DNA from: Candidatus Nanopelagicales bacterium
Lineage (GTDB): Bacteria > Actinomycetota > Actinomycetes > S36-B12 > UBA5976
Direction of reading: 5' to 3'
Length of the DNA stretch: 32,600 bases
NCBI GenBank assembly: GCA_030157865.1
Contig: JAOATY010000043.1
Location: forward strand, 1-32,600
Part shown: piece by piece, positions 17,416 to 24,798 of the stretch
Position numbering within the stretch: the first letter of the stretch is position 1
Layout: the number at the start of each line of letters is the position of its first letter
Translations under genes and position numbers: made by a program
The notes under the pieces: model-generated
What the model was told of the DNA's origin: nothing
What the model saw: only the letters and a program-made list of their open reading frames with translations
Databases searched by the model: none

Positions 17416-17438
17416 TTGAGTTTCCCTGTCCTATTCTC

Positions 17439-17458
17439 GTCCGGTTACGAAACCGGAC
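17439..17458 (-). promoter_or_regulatory. 8-bp hairpin spanning the rplW stop codon
   Basis: GTCCGGTT (17439-17446) pairs perfectly with AACCGGAC (17451-17458) across a four-base loop. On the transcribed strand the loop is TCGT, and the stop codon of rplW (17445-17447) lies within the stem-loop. It ends about 12 bases upstream of the rplB Shine-Dalgarno site. It may influence termination of rplW translation or coupling to rplB. No U-run is present, so a transcription terminator is unlikely. Confidence 0.65.
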
Positions 17459-17747
17459 CACCAAAGATGTCGATACGGTCGCCAGCTGCAACAGTTACGA
17501 TTGCACGCTTGGTGTCGGCACGCTTGCCAAAACCTGTACGTGTACGCATTGTCTTGCCGCGGCGATTGATGATGTTTACGCCAGTCACCTTTACGTTGAA
17601 TACTTCTGCAACCGCAATCTTGATTTGGGTCTTGTTAGCATCCGGACGAACGATGAATGTGTACTTGTTCTCATCCAGTAGTGCGTAGCTCTTTTCAGAG
17701 ATAACTGGCGAGATAAGAATGTCGCGTGGATCGTAGATAGTTGTCAT
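17445..17747 (-). CDS. rplW: 50S ribosomal protein uL23
   Basis: uL23 at the tunnel exit is the docking site for trigger factor and SRP. The 100-residue product has [81 protein letters not shown], matching the family from end to end. GAGG precedes the ATG, three bases after rplD. The stop codon is inside a hairpin. Confidence 0.98.
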   Translation of the reverse strand: MTTIYDPRDILISPVISEKSYALLDENKYTFIVRPDANKTQIKIAVAEVFNVKVTGVNIINRRGKTMRTRTGFGKRADTKRAIVTVAAGDRIDIFGGPVS

Positions 17748-17750
17748 GAC

Positions 17751-18425
17751 TTACGCCTCTACTTCGTTGGATCCAGCAACAGCCTTTGCGGACTTACCGC
17801 GAGCTGGACCTGCAACCAGAGCTTCAAGTGCTGCCTTTGTGAAGACAACATCATCGGACTTTAGTACGTCGTAAGTGTTTAGTTGATCAACAGCAAGTAA
17901 GTGAACTGCATCTACGTTACGTAGGCTCTTCCAACTTACGAAGTCTGTGCGATCTACAACAACCAAGATGTTCTTTGCAGTTGAAACTGCATTGATCGCA
18001 GCAAGTGCCTGCTTGGTTGATGGAGCGTCACCTTCGACGACTGAAGAAAGCACATGAATGTTGCCATTGCGTGCGCGATCTGAAAGTGCGCCACGAAGTG
18101 CAGCAGCCTTCATCTTCTTAGGAGTGCGCTGATCGTAATCGCGTGGGTGTGGTCCGTGTGTGATACCACCACCGCGGTACTGAGGTGCACGAATCGAACC
18201 CTGACGGGCGCGACCTGTTCCCTTTTGCTTGAAAGGCTTCTTGCCTGAACCGGAAACTTCGCCACGACGCTTTGTGTCATGTGTTCCCTGGCGAGCAGCT
18301 GCAAGCTGTGCAACTACGACCTGGTGAAGCAATGGAATGTTTGTCTGCACATCAAAGATGTCTGCAGGAAGTTCCACTGTTCCGGCGGCTTTGCCAGCTG
18401 GTGTCTTAACGTCTACTGATGTCAT
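17751..18425 (-). CDS. rplD: 50S ribosomal protein uL4
   Basis: uL4 reaches into the exit tunnel and, in E. coli, represses the S10 operon. The 224-residue product has [90 protein letters not shown]. The extended loop ([14 protein letters not shown]), where macrolide-resistance changes map, looks intact. An AAGGGAG site precedes the ATG. No E. coli-like L4 leader was recognised ahead of rpsJ. Confidence 0.98.
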   Translation of the reverse strand: MTSVDVKTPAGKAAGTVELPADIFDVQTNIPLLHQVVVAQLAAARQGTHDTKRRGEVSGSGKKPFKQKGTGRARQGSIRAPQYRGGGITHGPHPRDYDQRTPKKMKAAALRGALSDRARNGNIHVLSSVVEGDAPSTKQALAAINAVSTAKNILVVVDRTDFVSWKSLRNVDAVHLLAVDQLNTYDVLKSDDVVFTKAALEALVAGPARGKSAKAVAGSNEVEA

Positions 18426-18429
18426 GACG

Positions 18430-19074
18430 TTATGCTCCCTTCGCTGCGGAACGAAGTAGAACTACTGAGCCTGCTGGTCCAGGAATTGCACCCTTAACCA
18501 AGATCAGACCCTTTTCGGTATCTACTGCGTGAACCTTTAGGTTCTGTGTTGTCTGAGTGATGCCACCCATACGACCTGACATTCGAACGCCCTTGAAAAC
18601 ACGACCCGGTGTTGCACAAGCGCCGATGGAACCTGGCTTGCGGTGGTTTTTGTGAGCACCGTGGGATGCGCTTACGCCGGAGAAGCCGTGACGCTTCATA
18701 GTTCCTGCGAAACCCTTACCCTTGGTGACGCCAGTTACGTCAATGTTGCTGCCAGCTTCAAAAGTGTCAGCGCCAAGTTCCTGGCCAAGTGCGTAATCTG
18801 ATGCATCGTCGAAACGAAGTTCAAGTAGGTGACGACGTGGAGTAACGCCAGCCTTGGCAAAGTGTCCAAGCATTGGCTGAGTTACCTTACGTGGGTCAAT
18901 CTGACCGAAAGCAATTTGGACACCTGAGTAACCGTCGTTTTCTGGCGTACGAACCTGTGTAACAACACAAGGTCCTGCCTTAACTACAGTTACGGGAACA
19001 ACGCGGTTGTTCTCGTCCCATACCTGGGTCATGCCAAGCTTTTCGCCCAGGATGCCCTTCTTGTTGATAGCCAT
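18430..19074 (-). CDS. rplC: 50S ribosomal protein uL3
   Basis: uL3 starts 50S assembly and its long loop reaches the peptidyl transferase centre. The 214-residue product begins [43 protein letters not shown]. The central loop has [56 protein letters not shown]. It ends with the conserved [18 protein letters not shown]. It lies between rpsJ and rplD in the standard S10 order. Confidence 0.98.
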   Translation of the reverse strand: MAINKKGILGEKLGMTQVWDENNRVVPVTVVKAGPCVVTQVRTPENDGYSGVQIAFGQIDPRKVTQPMLGHFAKAGVTPRRHLLELRFDDASDYALGQELGADTFEAGSNIDVTGVTKGKGFAGTMKRHGFSGVSASHGAHKNHRKPGSIGACATPGRVFKGVRMSGRMGGITQTTQNLKVHAVDTEKGLILVKGAIPGPAGSVVLLRSAAKGA

Positions 19075-19088
19075 AATGTTCTAAGTCC

Positions 19089-19397
19089 CTACAGCTTGAT
19101 CTCAATATCAACACCGGCAGGCAGGTCAAGACGCATTAGCGAATCAACTGTCTTAGGTGTTGGATCGATGATGTCGATAAGTCTCTTGTGTGTGCGCATC
19201 TCGAAGTGCTCGCGTGAGTCTTTGTACTTGTGCGGAGAACGGATGACACAGTAAATGTTTTTCTCAGTTGGCAGCGGCACGGGACCGGCGACTTTCGCGC
19301 CAGTAGGAGTGACGACCTCAACGATTTTGCGCGCTGAAGAGTCAATGACCTCGTGATCGTAGGCCTTGAGCCTGATGCGGATCTTTTGTCCAGCCAT
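19089..19397 (-). CDS. rpsJ: 30S ribosomal protein uS10
   Basis: uS10 is in the 30S head and also joins NusB in antitermination. I place the start at 19397 ([20 protein letters not shown], 102 residues), the family N-terminus. An upstream ATG at 19436 would add 13 unconserved residues. The core [47 protein letters not shown] is invariant. AAAGGA lies about twelve bases upstream. It is the first gene of the S10 operon, 130 bases after tuf and downstream of a strong hairpin. Confidence 0.98.
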   Translation of the reverse strand: MAGQKIRIRLKAYDHEVIDSSARKIVEVVTPTGAKVAGPVPLPTEKNIYCVIRSPHKYKDSREHFEMRTHKRLIDIIDPTPKTVDSLMRLDLPAGVDIEIKL

Positions 19398-19460
19398 GTG
19401 GCTTGACCATCCTTTACTTCTAGTTTCTTCTGCCAATAAGGGGTCTTGATTTGCTTGGAA

Positions 19461-19486
19461 GTTGGTGGCCCTTTCGGGCCACCAAC
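19461..19486 (-). terminator. 11-bp GAAA-capped hairpin between tuf and rpsJ
   Basis: GTTGGTGGCCC and GGGCCACCAAC pair perfectly across a four-base loop. On the transcribed strand the loop is GAAA closed by C-G, a stable GNRA tetraloop. It lies 41 bases after the tuf stop and 63 bases before the rpsJ start. It is followed by TTCCAAGC rather than a U-run. The most likely role is termination or attenuation between the str and S10 operons, or a 3'-end stabiliser for tuf mRNA. No separate S10 promoter was recognised downstream of it. Confidence 0.7.
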
Positions 19487-19527
19487 CTGCACAAACGGTT
19501 GTCTTGCTTAGATCAGGAAGTAATTAC

Positions 19528-20721
19528 TTACTTGATGATCTTGGTTACGCGACCGGCGCCAACAGTGCGGCCACCTTCGCGGATTGCGAAACGCAGACCT
19601 TCGTCCATAGCGATTGACTGAATCAACGCAACGGTCATTTCAGTGTTGTCGCCAGGCATAACCATTTCGGTTCCGCTTGGAAGCGTTACTACACCAGTTA
19701 CGTCCGTGGTACGGAAGTAGAACTGTGGACGGTAGTTGTCGAAGAATGGTGTGTGACGGCCGCCTTCATCCTTGGAAAGGATGTAAACGTTAGCTTCGAA
19801 GTCAGTGTGAGGATTTACTGAGCCTGGGTGGCAAACAACCTGGCCACGCTCAACGTCTTCACGCTTGGTTCCACGAAGAAGAAGACCAACGTTTTCGCCA
19901 GCCTGACCTTCGTCAAGAAGCTTGCGGAACATTTCAACACCAGTAACGGTTGTCTTCTGTGTGTCCGGACGGATACCAACAATTTCAACTTCTTCGTTGA
20001 CCTTGACGATGCCCTGTTCGATACGACCAGTTACAACAGTTCCACGACCTGTGATTGTGAAAACATCTTCAACTGGCATAAGGAATGGCTTGTCAACTTC
20101 ACGAGCTGGAGTTGGGATGTAGGTGTCAACTGCAGACATTAGATCAAGAATTGACTGACCCCACTTTGCATCACCCTGAAGTGCTGGGAATGCAGCTACG
20201 CGAACAACAGGAATGTCGTCGCCTGGGAATTCGTAGGTGCTTAGAAGTTCGCGAACTTCCATTTCTACAAGTTCGATCAGTTCTTCATCGTCAACCATGT
20301 CGCACTTGTTTAGAGCAACAACGATTGCAGGAACGCCAACCTGACGAGCAAGAAGTACGTGTTCCTTTGTCTGTGGCATTGGGCCGTCAGTCGCTGCAAC
20401 TACAAGAATTGCACCGTCCATCTGTGCCGCGCCAGTGATCATGTTCTTGATGTAGTCAGCGTGACCTGGGCAGTCAACGTGCGCATAGTGACGCACTTCT
20501 GTCTGGTACTCAACGTGGGCGATCGAAATCGTGATACCGCGCTGACGCTCTTCTGGTGCCTTATCGATCATGTCGAAAGGTGTGAATGGGTTTACATCTG
20601 GGTAAGCATCGTGCAGCACCTTAGTGATGGCAGCAGTCAGCGTTGTCTTGCCGTGGTCGATGTGACCGATTGTGCCGATGTTTACGTGCGGTTTTGTCCG
20701 CTCAAACTTCGCCTTTGCCAC
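19528..20721 (-). CDS. tuf: Elongation factor Tu
   Basis: EF-Tu delivers aminoacyl-tRNA to the ribosome with GTP. The 397-residue product has G1 GHIDHGKT (residues 19-26), the switch I region ERQRGITI, G3 DCPGH (83-87) and G4 NKCD (138-141). Domains 2 and 3 follow, with [17 protein letters not shown] and the end [21 protein letters not shown]. The usual G5 stretch (SALKAL in E. coli) reads AAFPAL at residues 176-181, which is unusual. The start is GTG with AGGAGG seven bases upstream. It is the last gene of the str operon, 84 bases after fusA. Confidence 0.98.
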   Translation of the reverse strand: MAKAKFERTKPHVNIGTIGHIDHGKTTLTAAITKVLHDAYPDVNPFTPFDMIDKAPEERQRGITISIAHVEYQTEVRHYAHVDCPGHADYIKNMITGAAQMDGAILVVAATDGPMPQTKEHVLLARQVGVPAIVVALNKCDMVDDEELIELVEMEVRELLSTYEFPGDDIPVVRVAAFPALQGDAKWGQSILDLMSAVDTYIPTPAREVDKPFLMPVEDVFTITGRGTVVTGRIEQGIVKVNEEVEIVGIRPDTQKTTVTGVEMFRKLLDEGQAGENVGLLLRGTKREDVERGQVVCHPGSVNPHTDFEANVYILSKDEGGRHTPFFDNYRPQFYFRTTDVTGVVTLPSGTEMVMPGDNTEMTVALIQSIAMDEGLRFAIREGGRTVGAGRVTKIIK

Positions 20722-20805
20722 GGTGGGTCCTCCTGGATCCTTGTGCTGTCTGTCAGAGTGACCTTCACTCCGGCAGGGTTTTTATTTCTTTTGGCCTGTG
20801 GGCCG

Positions 20806-22926
20806 TTACTCGCCCCGCGCCTTCGAGACAATTTCTGTCTGGACGTTTGCAGGAACTTGGGCGTACTGCGCGAACTCCATGGAGTAGCTAGCACGTCCCT
20901 GAGTACGACTACGAAGATCTCCCACATAGCCGAACATTTCTGACAACGGAACAAGAGCCTTGACTACGCGAGAGCCGAAGCGCTCGTCCATAGCCTGAAT
21001 CTGTCCGCGTCGAGAGTTAAGGTCGCCGATGACATCACCCATGAAGTCTTCAGGGGTTGTTACTTCGACGCTCATAAGTGGTTCAAGAATTACTGGACCA
21101 GCGCTGCGAACGCCTTCCTTGAATGCTTGAGTACCAGCAAGTTTGAATGCAAGTTCGGAAGAGTCAACGTCGTGGTAAGCACCGTCAAGAAGTGTTACTT
21201 GAACATCAACCATTGGGTAACCAGCTAGAACGCCGTTTTCCATTGCATCTTGGCAACCAGCATCAACTGACGGAATGTATTCGCGAGGAATGCGTCCACC
21301 AGTGATCTTGTTAATGAATTCGTATCCACCCTTGGCGTTTTCGTCGCCATCGATTGGCTTGTTTGGAGCAATCGCAATTTGAACCTTTGCGAACTGTCCG
21401 GATCCACCTGTTTGCTTCTTGTGGGTGTAATCGATGCGATCAACGTTCTTAGTGATGGTTTCGCGGTAAGCAACCTGTGGTTTACCAACGTTTGCTTCCA
21501 CGTTGAATTCACGCTTCATGCGGTCAACCAAAATTTCCAAGTGAAGTTCGCCCATTCCAGCAATGATGGTCTGGCCGGTTTCTTCGTCGGTGTGTACGCG
21601 GAATGTTGGATCTTCATCCGACAGACGCTGAATCGCAACACCAAGTTTGTCTTGGTCACTCTTTGTTTTTGGCTCAATCGCAACTTCGATAACCGGAGCT
21701 GGGAAAGTCATTGACTCAAGAATGATTGGGTTTGCTGGATCGCAAAGTGTTTCGCCAGTTGTTGTGTCCTTAAGACCCATTACTGCAACGATGTCGCCTG
21801 CACCAACAGCCTGAATTTCTTCACGCTTGTTCGCATGCATTCGGTAAATCTTTCCGATGCGCTCCTTGCGTTCCTTAACTGAGTTAAGAACCTGTGAGCC
21901 AGCTTCTAGACGTCCGGAGTAAACGCGAACGTAAGTTAGCTTGCCAAGGTGTGGATCGGTTGCGATCTTGAATGCAAGTGCAGCAAGTGGCTCGCTGTCG
22001 CTTGGAGTGCGAAGCATTTCTTCTTCTGGCTTGTTTGGCTTGTGACCAGTTACGCCTTCAACGTCTAGTGGTGACGGAAGGTAACGGATAACAGCGTCAA
22101 GCATTGGCTGAACGCCCTTGTTCTTGAATGCAGTTCCGGTAACGATTGGAACAGCGCCACCAGCAAGAGTTACGCGACGGATTGCAGCGTGGATTTCGTC
22201 TTCAGTAAGTGCGTCTGCATCTTCGAAGAACTTCTCCATGAAGGCTTCGTCATTTTCAGCGATGGTTTCTAGCATTGCCTGACGGTATTCGTCAGCCTGG
22301 GCCTGAAGGTCAGCTGGAATTGGTTCAAGTACGTAGTCTTCACCGATTGCAGTTTCGCCGCGCCAAACCATGGCCTGCATGCGAATCAAATCAACTAGAC
22401 CAATGAAGTCACCTTCAGCACCGATTGGAAGCTGAAGGATAAGTGGGTTTGCACCTAGACGATCTTTGATCATGCCAACACACATGAAGAAATCTGCACC
22501 TGTGCGGTCAAGCTTGTTTACAAAACAAATACGCGGAACGCTGTACTTGTTTGCCTGGCGCCATACAGTTTCGGACTGTGGTTCAACACCTGCAACGCCA
22601 TCGAATACTGCAACTGCGCCATCAAGAACACGAAGTGAACGCTCTACTTCAACGGTGAAGTCAACGTGACCTGGTGTGTCAATGATGTTGATCGTGTGAT
22701 CTTTCCATGAACATGTGGTTGCAGCAGAAGTGATCGTGATGCCACGCTCTTGCTCTTGTTCCATCCAGTCCATGGTTGCTGCACCTTCGTGCACTTCACC
22801 GATCTTGTAGTTGATGCCGGTGTAGAACAAGATGCGCTCTGTCGTCGTGGTTTTGCCCGCGTCGATGTGCGCCATGATCCCGATGTTGCGGGTCTTGGCG
22901 AGGTCAAGCGATGTTTCGGTAGCCAC
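20806..22926 (-). CDS. fusA: Elongation factor G
   Basis: EF-G drives translocation with GTP. The 706-residue product has P-loop [12 protein letters not shown], switch [21 protein letters not shown] and [10 protein letters not shown]. Domain II contains the [14 protein letters not shown] segment. Domains III-V include [18 protein letters not shown] (domain III) and [22 protein letters not shown] (domain IV). Length is normal, and there are no frame breaks. The start codon is GTG with only a GAGAG-type ribosome site. It follows rpsG by 50 bases and precedes tuf. Confidence 0.98.
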   Translation of the reverse strand: MATETSLDLAKTRNIGIMAHIDAGKTTTTERILFYTGINYKIGEVHEGAATMDWMEQEQERGITITSAATTCSWKDHTINIIDTPGHVDFTVEVERSLRVLDGAVAVFDGVAGVEPQSETVWRQANKYSVPRICFVNKLDRTGADFFMCVGMIKDRLGANPLILQLPIGAEGDFIGLVDLIRMQAMVWRGETAIGEDYVLEPIPADLQAQADEYRQAMLETIAENDEAFMEKFFEDADALTEDEIHAAIRRVTLAGGAVPIVTGTAFKNKGVQPMLDAVIRYLPSPLDVEGVTGHKPNKPEEEMLRTPSDSEPLAALAFKIATDPHLGKLTYVRVYSGRLEAGSQVLNSVKERKERIGKIYRMHANKREEIQAVGAGDIVAVMGLKDTTTGETLCDPANPIILESMTFPAPVIEVAIEPKTKSDQDKLGVAIQRLSDEDPTFRVHTDEETGQTIIAGMGELHLEILVDRMKREFNVEANVGKPQVAYRETITKNVDRIDYTHKKQTGGSGQFAKVQIAIAPNKPIDGDENAKGGYEFINKITGGRIPREYIPSVDAGCQDAMENGVLAGYPMVDVQVTLLDGAYHDVDSSELAFKLAGTQAFKEGVRSAGPVILEPLMSVEVTTPEDFMGDVIGDLNSRRGQIQAMDERFGSRVVKALVPLSEMFGYVGDLRSRTQGRASYSMEFAQYAQVPANVQTEIVSKARGE

Positions 22927-22976
22927 TTACTCTCTCGTCTCTTTGTCTTGTTCTGTCGGTTAACTAAATTCTTGGA

Positions 22977-23447
22977 TTACCAGCGGTAATGTGCGAAGGC
23001 CTTGTTGCTTTCAGCCATCTTGTGTGTGTCTTCACGCTTCTTAACAGCGGCACCTAGGCCGTTTGATGCGTCAAGGATTTCGTTCATTAGACGTTCGGTC
23101 ATTGTCTTCTCGCGACGTGCGCGGGAGTATCCAACTAACCAACGAAGTGCAAGTGTGTTTGCGCGAGCTGGCTTAACTTCAACCGGCACTTGGTAAGTAG
23201 CGCCACCAACGCGACGGCTACGAACTTCAAGTGTTGGGCGAACGTTGTCTAGTGCGCGACGAAGAGTCTGCACTGGATCTGTTCCAGTCTTTTCAGCACA
23301 ACCTGAAAGAGCACCGTAAACGATTGATTCTGCAGTGGACTTCTTGCCGTGTAACAAAATCTTGTTAACAAGCTGAGTAACTACTGGTGACTGGTAAACC
23401 GGATCGACAACAATTGGTCGCTTCGGAGCTGGACCCTTACGTGGCAT
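22977..23447 (-). CDS. rpsG: 30S ribosomal protein uS7
   Basis: uS7 nucleates the 30S head and, in E. coli, regulates the str operon. I place the start at 23447 ([20 protein letters not shown], 156 residues), the family start. An ATG at 23471 adds 8 unconserved residues inside rpsL. Core motifs are [68 protein letters not shown] and the end AHYRW. The gene begins two bases after the rpsL stop region, so the two are likely coupled. Confidence 0.98.
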   Translation of the reverse strand: MPRKGPAPKRPIVVDPVYQSPVVTQLVNKILLHGKKSTAESIVYGALSGCAEKTGTDPVQTLRRALDNVRPTLEVRSRRVGGATYQVPVEVKPARANTLALRWLVGYSRARREKTMTERLMNEILDASNGLGAAVKKREDTHKMAESNKAFAHYRW

Positions 23448-23448
23448 A

Positions 23449-23823
23449 TCAGCTCTTCTCCTTCTTTGCACCGTAGCGGCTGCGAGCCTGCTTACGGTTC
23501 TTTACGCCTTGAGTATCAAGAGCGCCACGGATGATTTTGTAACGAACGCCAGGAAGATCCTTAACACGACCACCACGAACAAGCACGATTGAGTGCTCCT
23601 GGAGGTTGTGACCTTCACCTGGGATGTAGGCAGTTACTTCGGTACCACTGGTCAAACGCACACGAGCTACCTTGCGAAGCGCAGAGTTCGGCTTCTTTGG
23701 TGTTGTTGTGTACACACGCGTGCAGACGCCACGGCGCTGCGGGCTGCCCTTAAGAGCAGGCGTGGTGTTCTTCGTGACCTTGTCCTGTCGGCCCTTGCGG
23801 ACCAACTGCTGGATCGTTGGCAC
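23449..23823 (-). CDS. rpsL: 30S ribosomal protein uS12
   Basis: uS12 is at the decoding centre. The start is the GTG at 23823 ([18 protein letters not shown], 124 residues) because AAGGAG lies six bases upstream and this is the family N-terminus. An upstream ATG at 23862 would add 13 unconserved residues. The streptomycin-relevant stretches are wild type: [15 protein letters not shown] (around Lys42-43) and [13 protein letters not shown] (Lys87-88 region and the Asp that is methylthiolated in other bacteria). It is the first gene of the str operon, behind a structured leader. Confidence 0.98.
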   Translation of the reverse strand: MPTIQQLVRKGRQDKVTKNTTPALKGSPQRRGVCTRVYTTTPKKPNSALRKVARVRLTSGTEVTAYIPGEGHNLQEHSIVLVRGGRVKDLPGVRYKIIRGALDTQGVKNRKQARSRYGAKKEKS

Positions 23824-23900
23824 TCGTACTCCTTCATCCAAGTTGCGCGACTTCTCGCTCAACTTTCAAACGTTTATTGTGATGGCGGCACCGCCACTAG

Positions 23901-23927
23901 CTCCGACCCACGCGGTCGGGCGTGTCG
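23901..23927. repeat. Repeated element, copy B (rpsL leader)
   Basis: Plus-strand sequence CTCCGACCCACGCGGTCGGG followed by CGTGTCG. It matches copy A at 24092-24117, apart from one substitution and one extra G. It contains the perfect 6-bp inverted repeat CCGACC-CACGC-GGTCGG. This copy lies in the predicted transcribed leader. Confidence 0.85.
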
Positions 23928-23946
23928 TCCGTTTTAGCGCGGATTA

Positions 23947-23980
23947 CAAGACATTTCCTTCAGTTATGAAGCCTGTCTTG
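23947..23980 (-). promoter_or_regulatory. Nested two-tier hairpin in the rpsL leader
   Basis: The outer arms CAAGACA/TGTCTTG (7 bp, perfect) enclose the inner arms CTTCA/TGAAG (5 bp) with a four-base TAAC loop on the transcribed strand. The two helices are separated by an asymmetric internal loop (GG opposite GAAA). A helix-internal loop-helix layout is typical of protein-binding RNA elements. Ligand unknown. Confidence 0.6.
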
Positions 23981-24050
23981 CGAACACTGCGCCGACGGGG
24001 AAGCCCTAGGCATAGATGCGAAACCTAACTTTCGTTAGGCACAAGGTGAA

Positions 24051-24080
24051 ACATTACCCACACTTATGGTTAAAGGTCAA
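24051..24080 (-). promoter_or_regulatory. Predicted str operon (rpsL) promoter
   Basis: On the minus strand TTGACC (24080-24075) and TAATGT (24056-24051) are separated by 18 bases, a good match to the vegetative sigma consensus. Transcription would start near 24044, leaving a leader of about 220 bases before rpsL. Copy A of the repeated element lies just upstream of the -35 box. Confidence 0.55.
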
Positions 24081-24091
24081 AACGAGGTCCC

Positions 24092-24117
24092 CTCCGACCC
24101 ACGCGGACGGCGTGTCG
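24092..24117. repeat. Repeated element, copy A (upstream of the rpsL promoter)
   Basis: Plus-strand sequence CTCCGACCCACGCGGACGGC followed by GTGTCG, nearly identical to copy B at 23901-23927. It lies 11 bases upstream of the predicted -35 box, so it could be a regulator-binding site. An ATTTTG-GT-CAAAAT palindrome occurs further upstream at 24134-24147. The rest of the spacer to the upstream gene (24148-24270) shows no clear terminator or gene. Confidence 0.8.
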
Positions 24118-24270
24118 CACCTCAAAATCGGACATTTTGGTCAAAATTTCCATCCTAGATAGGGGCTGCTTTCACCCTCCTAAAAGCTCCCTTGCTCAAA
24201 AGAGTTGCTTCGCAAATTTTTCGCTCGGGACTTTTCTGAGGTTTCAAGCCAGGAACGTCGGCAAAATCCC

Positions 24271-24693
24271 TTATTTCTGGGCAGAAATCCAGCGTTCTAC
24301 TGCGGCTTTCAGGTCTTTTTGAGTCCGGACCAGCTCATTTAGTGAAGTTTCGATCATCAAGTTCACCACCTCGTGCTCGAACCGGGCTCGCCAATCGGTG
24401 TGAAGTCCAATCAAGTACTTGCCGTTGGCATAGGCATATCCCAATTCCCAAGCTGTGCCATCGTCAGTTGTAAGTCCGTTTAGATTCGCAACCACCACAT
24501 CGCAGGTGTCGATCCCCCGCTTGTCGTTTTCAAAGATTTCTTTGACGTTGTCCTTTACTTTCGGTGGGTTGTCACGATGTGGCAGAAATGTTTCGAATCC
24601 AGCATCGGCCACCAAGGCTTCGATTTTTTCGATGAACCAGCGTTCACCTTCGTCAAAAAGTGGGCCAGCAATGTAAGCGCGAGGTTTAGTCAT
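24271..24693 (-). CDS. Nucleoside 2-deoxyribosyltransferase-like protein
   Basis: This 140-residue protein belongs to the nucleoside 2-deoxyribosyltransferase superfamily. It has the N-terminal YIAGPLF motif (residues 7-13) and a helix with ERWFIEKIEALVADAGFETFLPHRD. CDVVVANLNG (64-73) follows, and then GTAWELGYAYANGKYLIGL, in which Glu83 is the expected catalytic nucleophile. Members move or hydrolyse the N-glycosidic bond of deoxynucleosides or nucleotides, in nucleotide salvage or sanitation. The exact substrate cannot be told. It is isolated between the rpoC terminator and the str promoter on the same strand, so it probably has its own promoter. The Shine-Dalgarno site is poor. Confidence 0.85.
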   Translation of the reverse strand: MTKPRAYIAGPLFDEGERWFIEKIEALVADAGFETFLPHRDNPPKVKDNVKEIFENDKRGIDTCDVVVANLNGLTTDDGTAWELGYAYANGKYLIGLHTDWRARFEHEVVNLMIETSLNELVRTQKDLKAAVERWISAQK

Positions 24694-24751
24694 GACTTCA
24701 CTTTGTCATAGCAAGATGTCTGATGCGGTGAAATCTCTAATTCAAGGAAAC

Positions 24752-24785
24752 AACAAAGGCCGAGCGTTTCTGCTCGGCCTTTGTT
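24752..24785 (-). terminator. Intrinsic terminator of rpoBC
   Basis: A perfect 14-bp stem, AACAAAGGCCGAGC with GCTCGGCCTTTGTT, surrounds a six-base loop, 13 bases after the rpoC stop. On the transcribed strand the GC-rich stem runs into TTTGTTGTTT. This is the best terminator in the window. Confidence 0.92.
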
Positions 24786-24798
24786 TGAGTATTGCTAG

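Larger units (their letters stand above)
23824..24050 (-). promoter_or_regulatory. Structured 5' leader of the str operon (no gene)
   Basis: This stretch of about 220 bases between the predicted promoter and rpsL has no protein-coding gene I can support but is rich in stem-loops. Reading toward rpsL, it has CCTAAC-GAAA-GTTAGG (24039-24024) and a nested two-tier hairpin (23980-23947). Next comes copy B of the repeated element, with its own 6-bp hairpin CCGACC-GCGTG-GGTCGG. A TGGCGG/CCGCCA pair lies near 23883-23896. Last is an imperfect GTTGAGCGA...TCGCGCAAC stem just upstream of the Shine-Dalgarno site. Autoregulation by uS7 or uS12, or attenuation, is possible but is inference. Confidence 0.55.

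Noticed and set aside
19136-19492. A 118-codon minus-strand frame overlapping rpsJ
   Set aside because: It begins inside the tuf-rpsJ hairpin and overlaps rpsJ in another frame with no family similarity.
20359-20943. A 194-codon plus-strand open frame antisense to tuf and fusA
   Set aside because: It runs across the tuf start and fusA end, has Cys/Val/Leu-rich nonsense composition, no ribosome site and no recognisable domain. It is a shadow of strongly biased minus-strand codons.
23824-23862. Upstream ATG start for rpsL adding 13 residues
   Set aside because: The GTG at 23823 has an AAGGAG at ideal spacing and gives the invariant [11 protein letters not shown] start. The extension is not conserved in the family.
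24134-24147. ATTTTG-GT-CAAAAT palindrome as an operator
   Set aside because: A 6-bp A/T-rich palindrome is expected often by chance in a region like this. Mentioned only as context for copy A.
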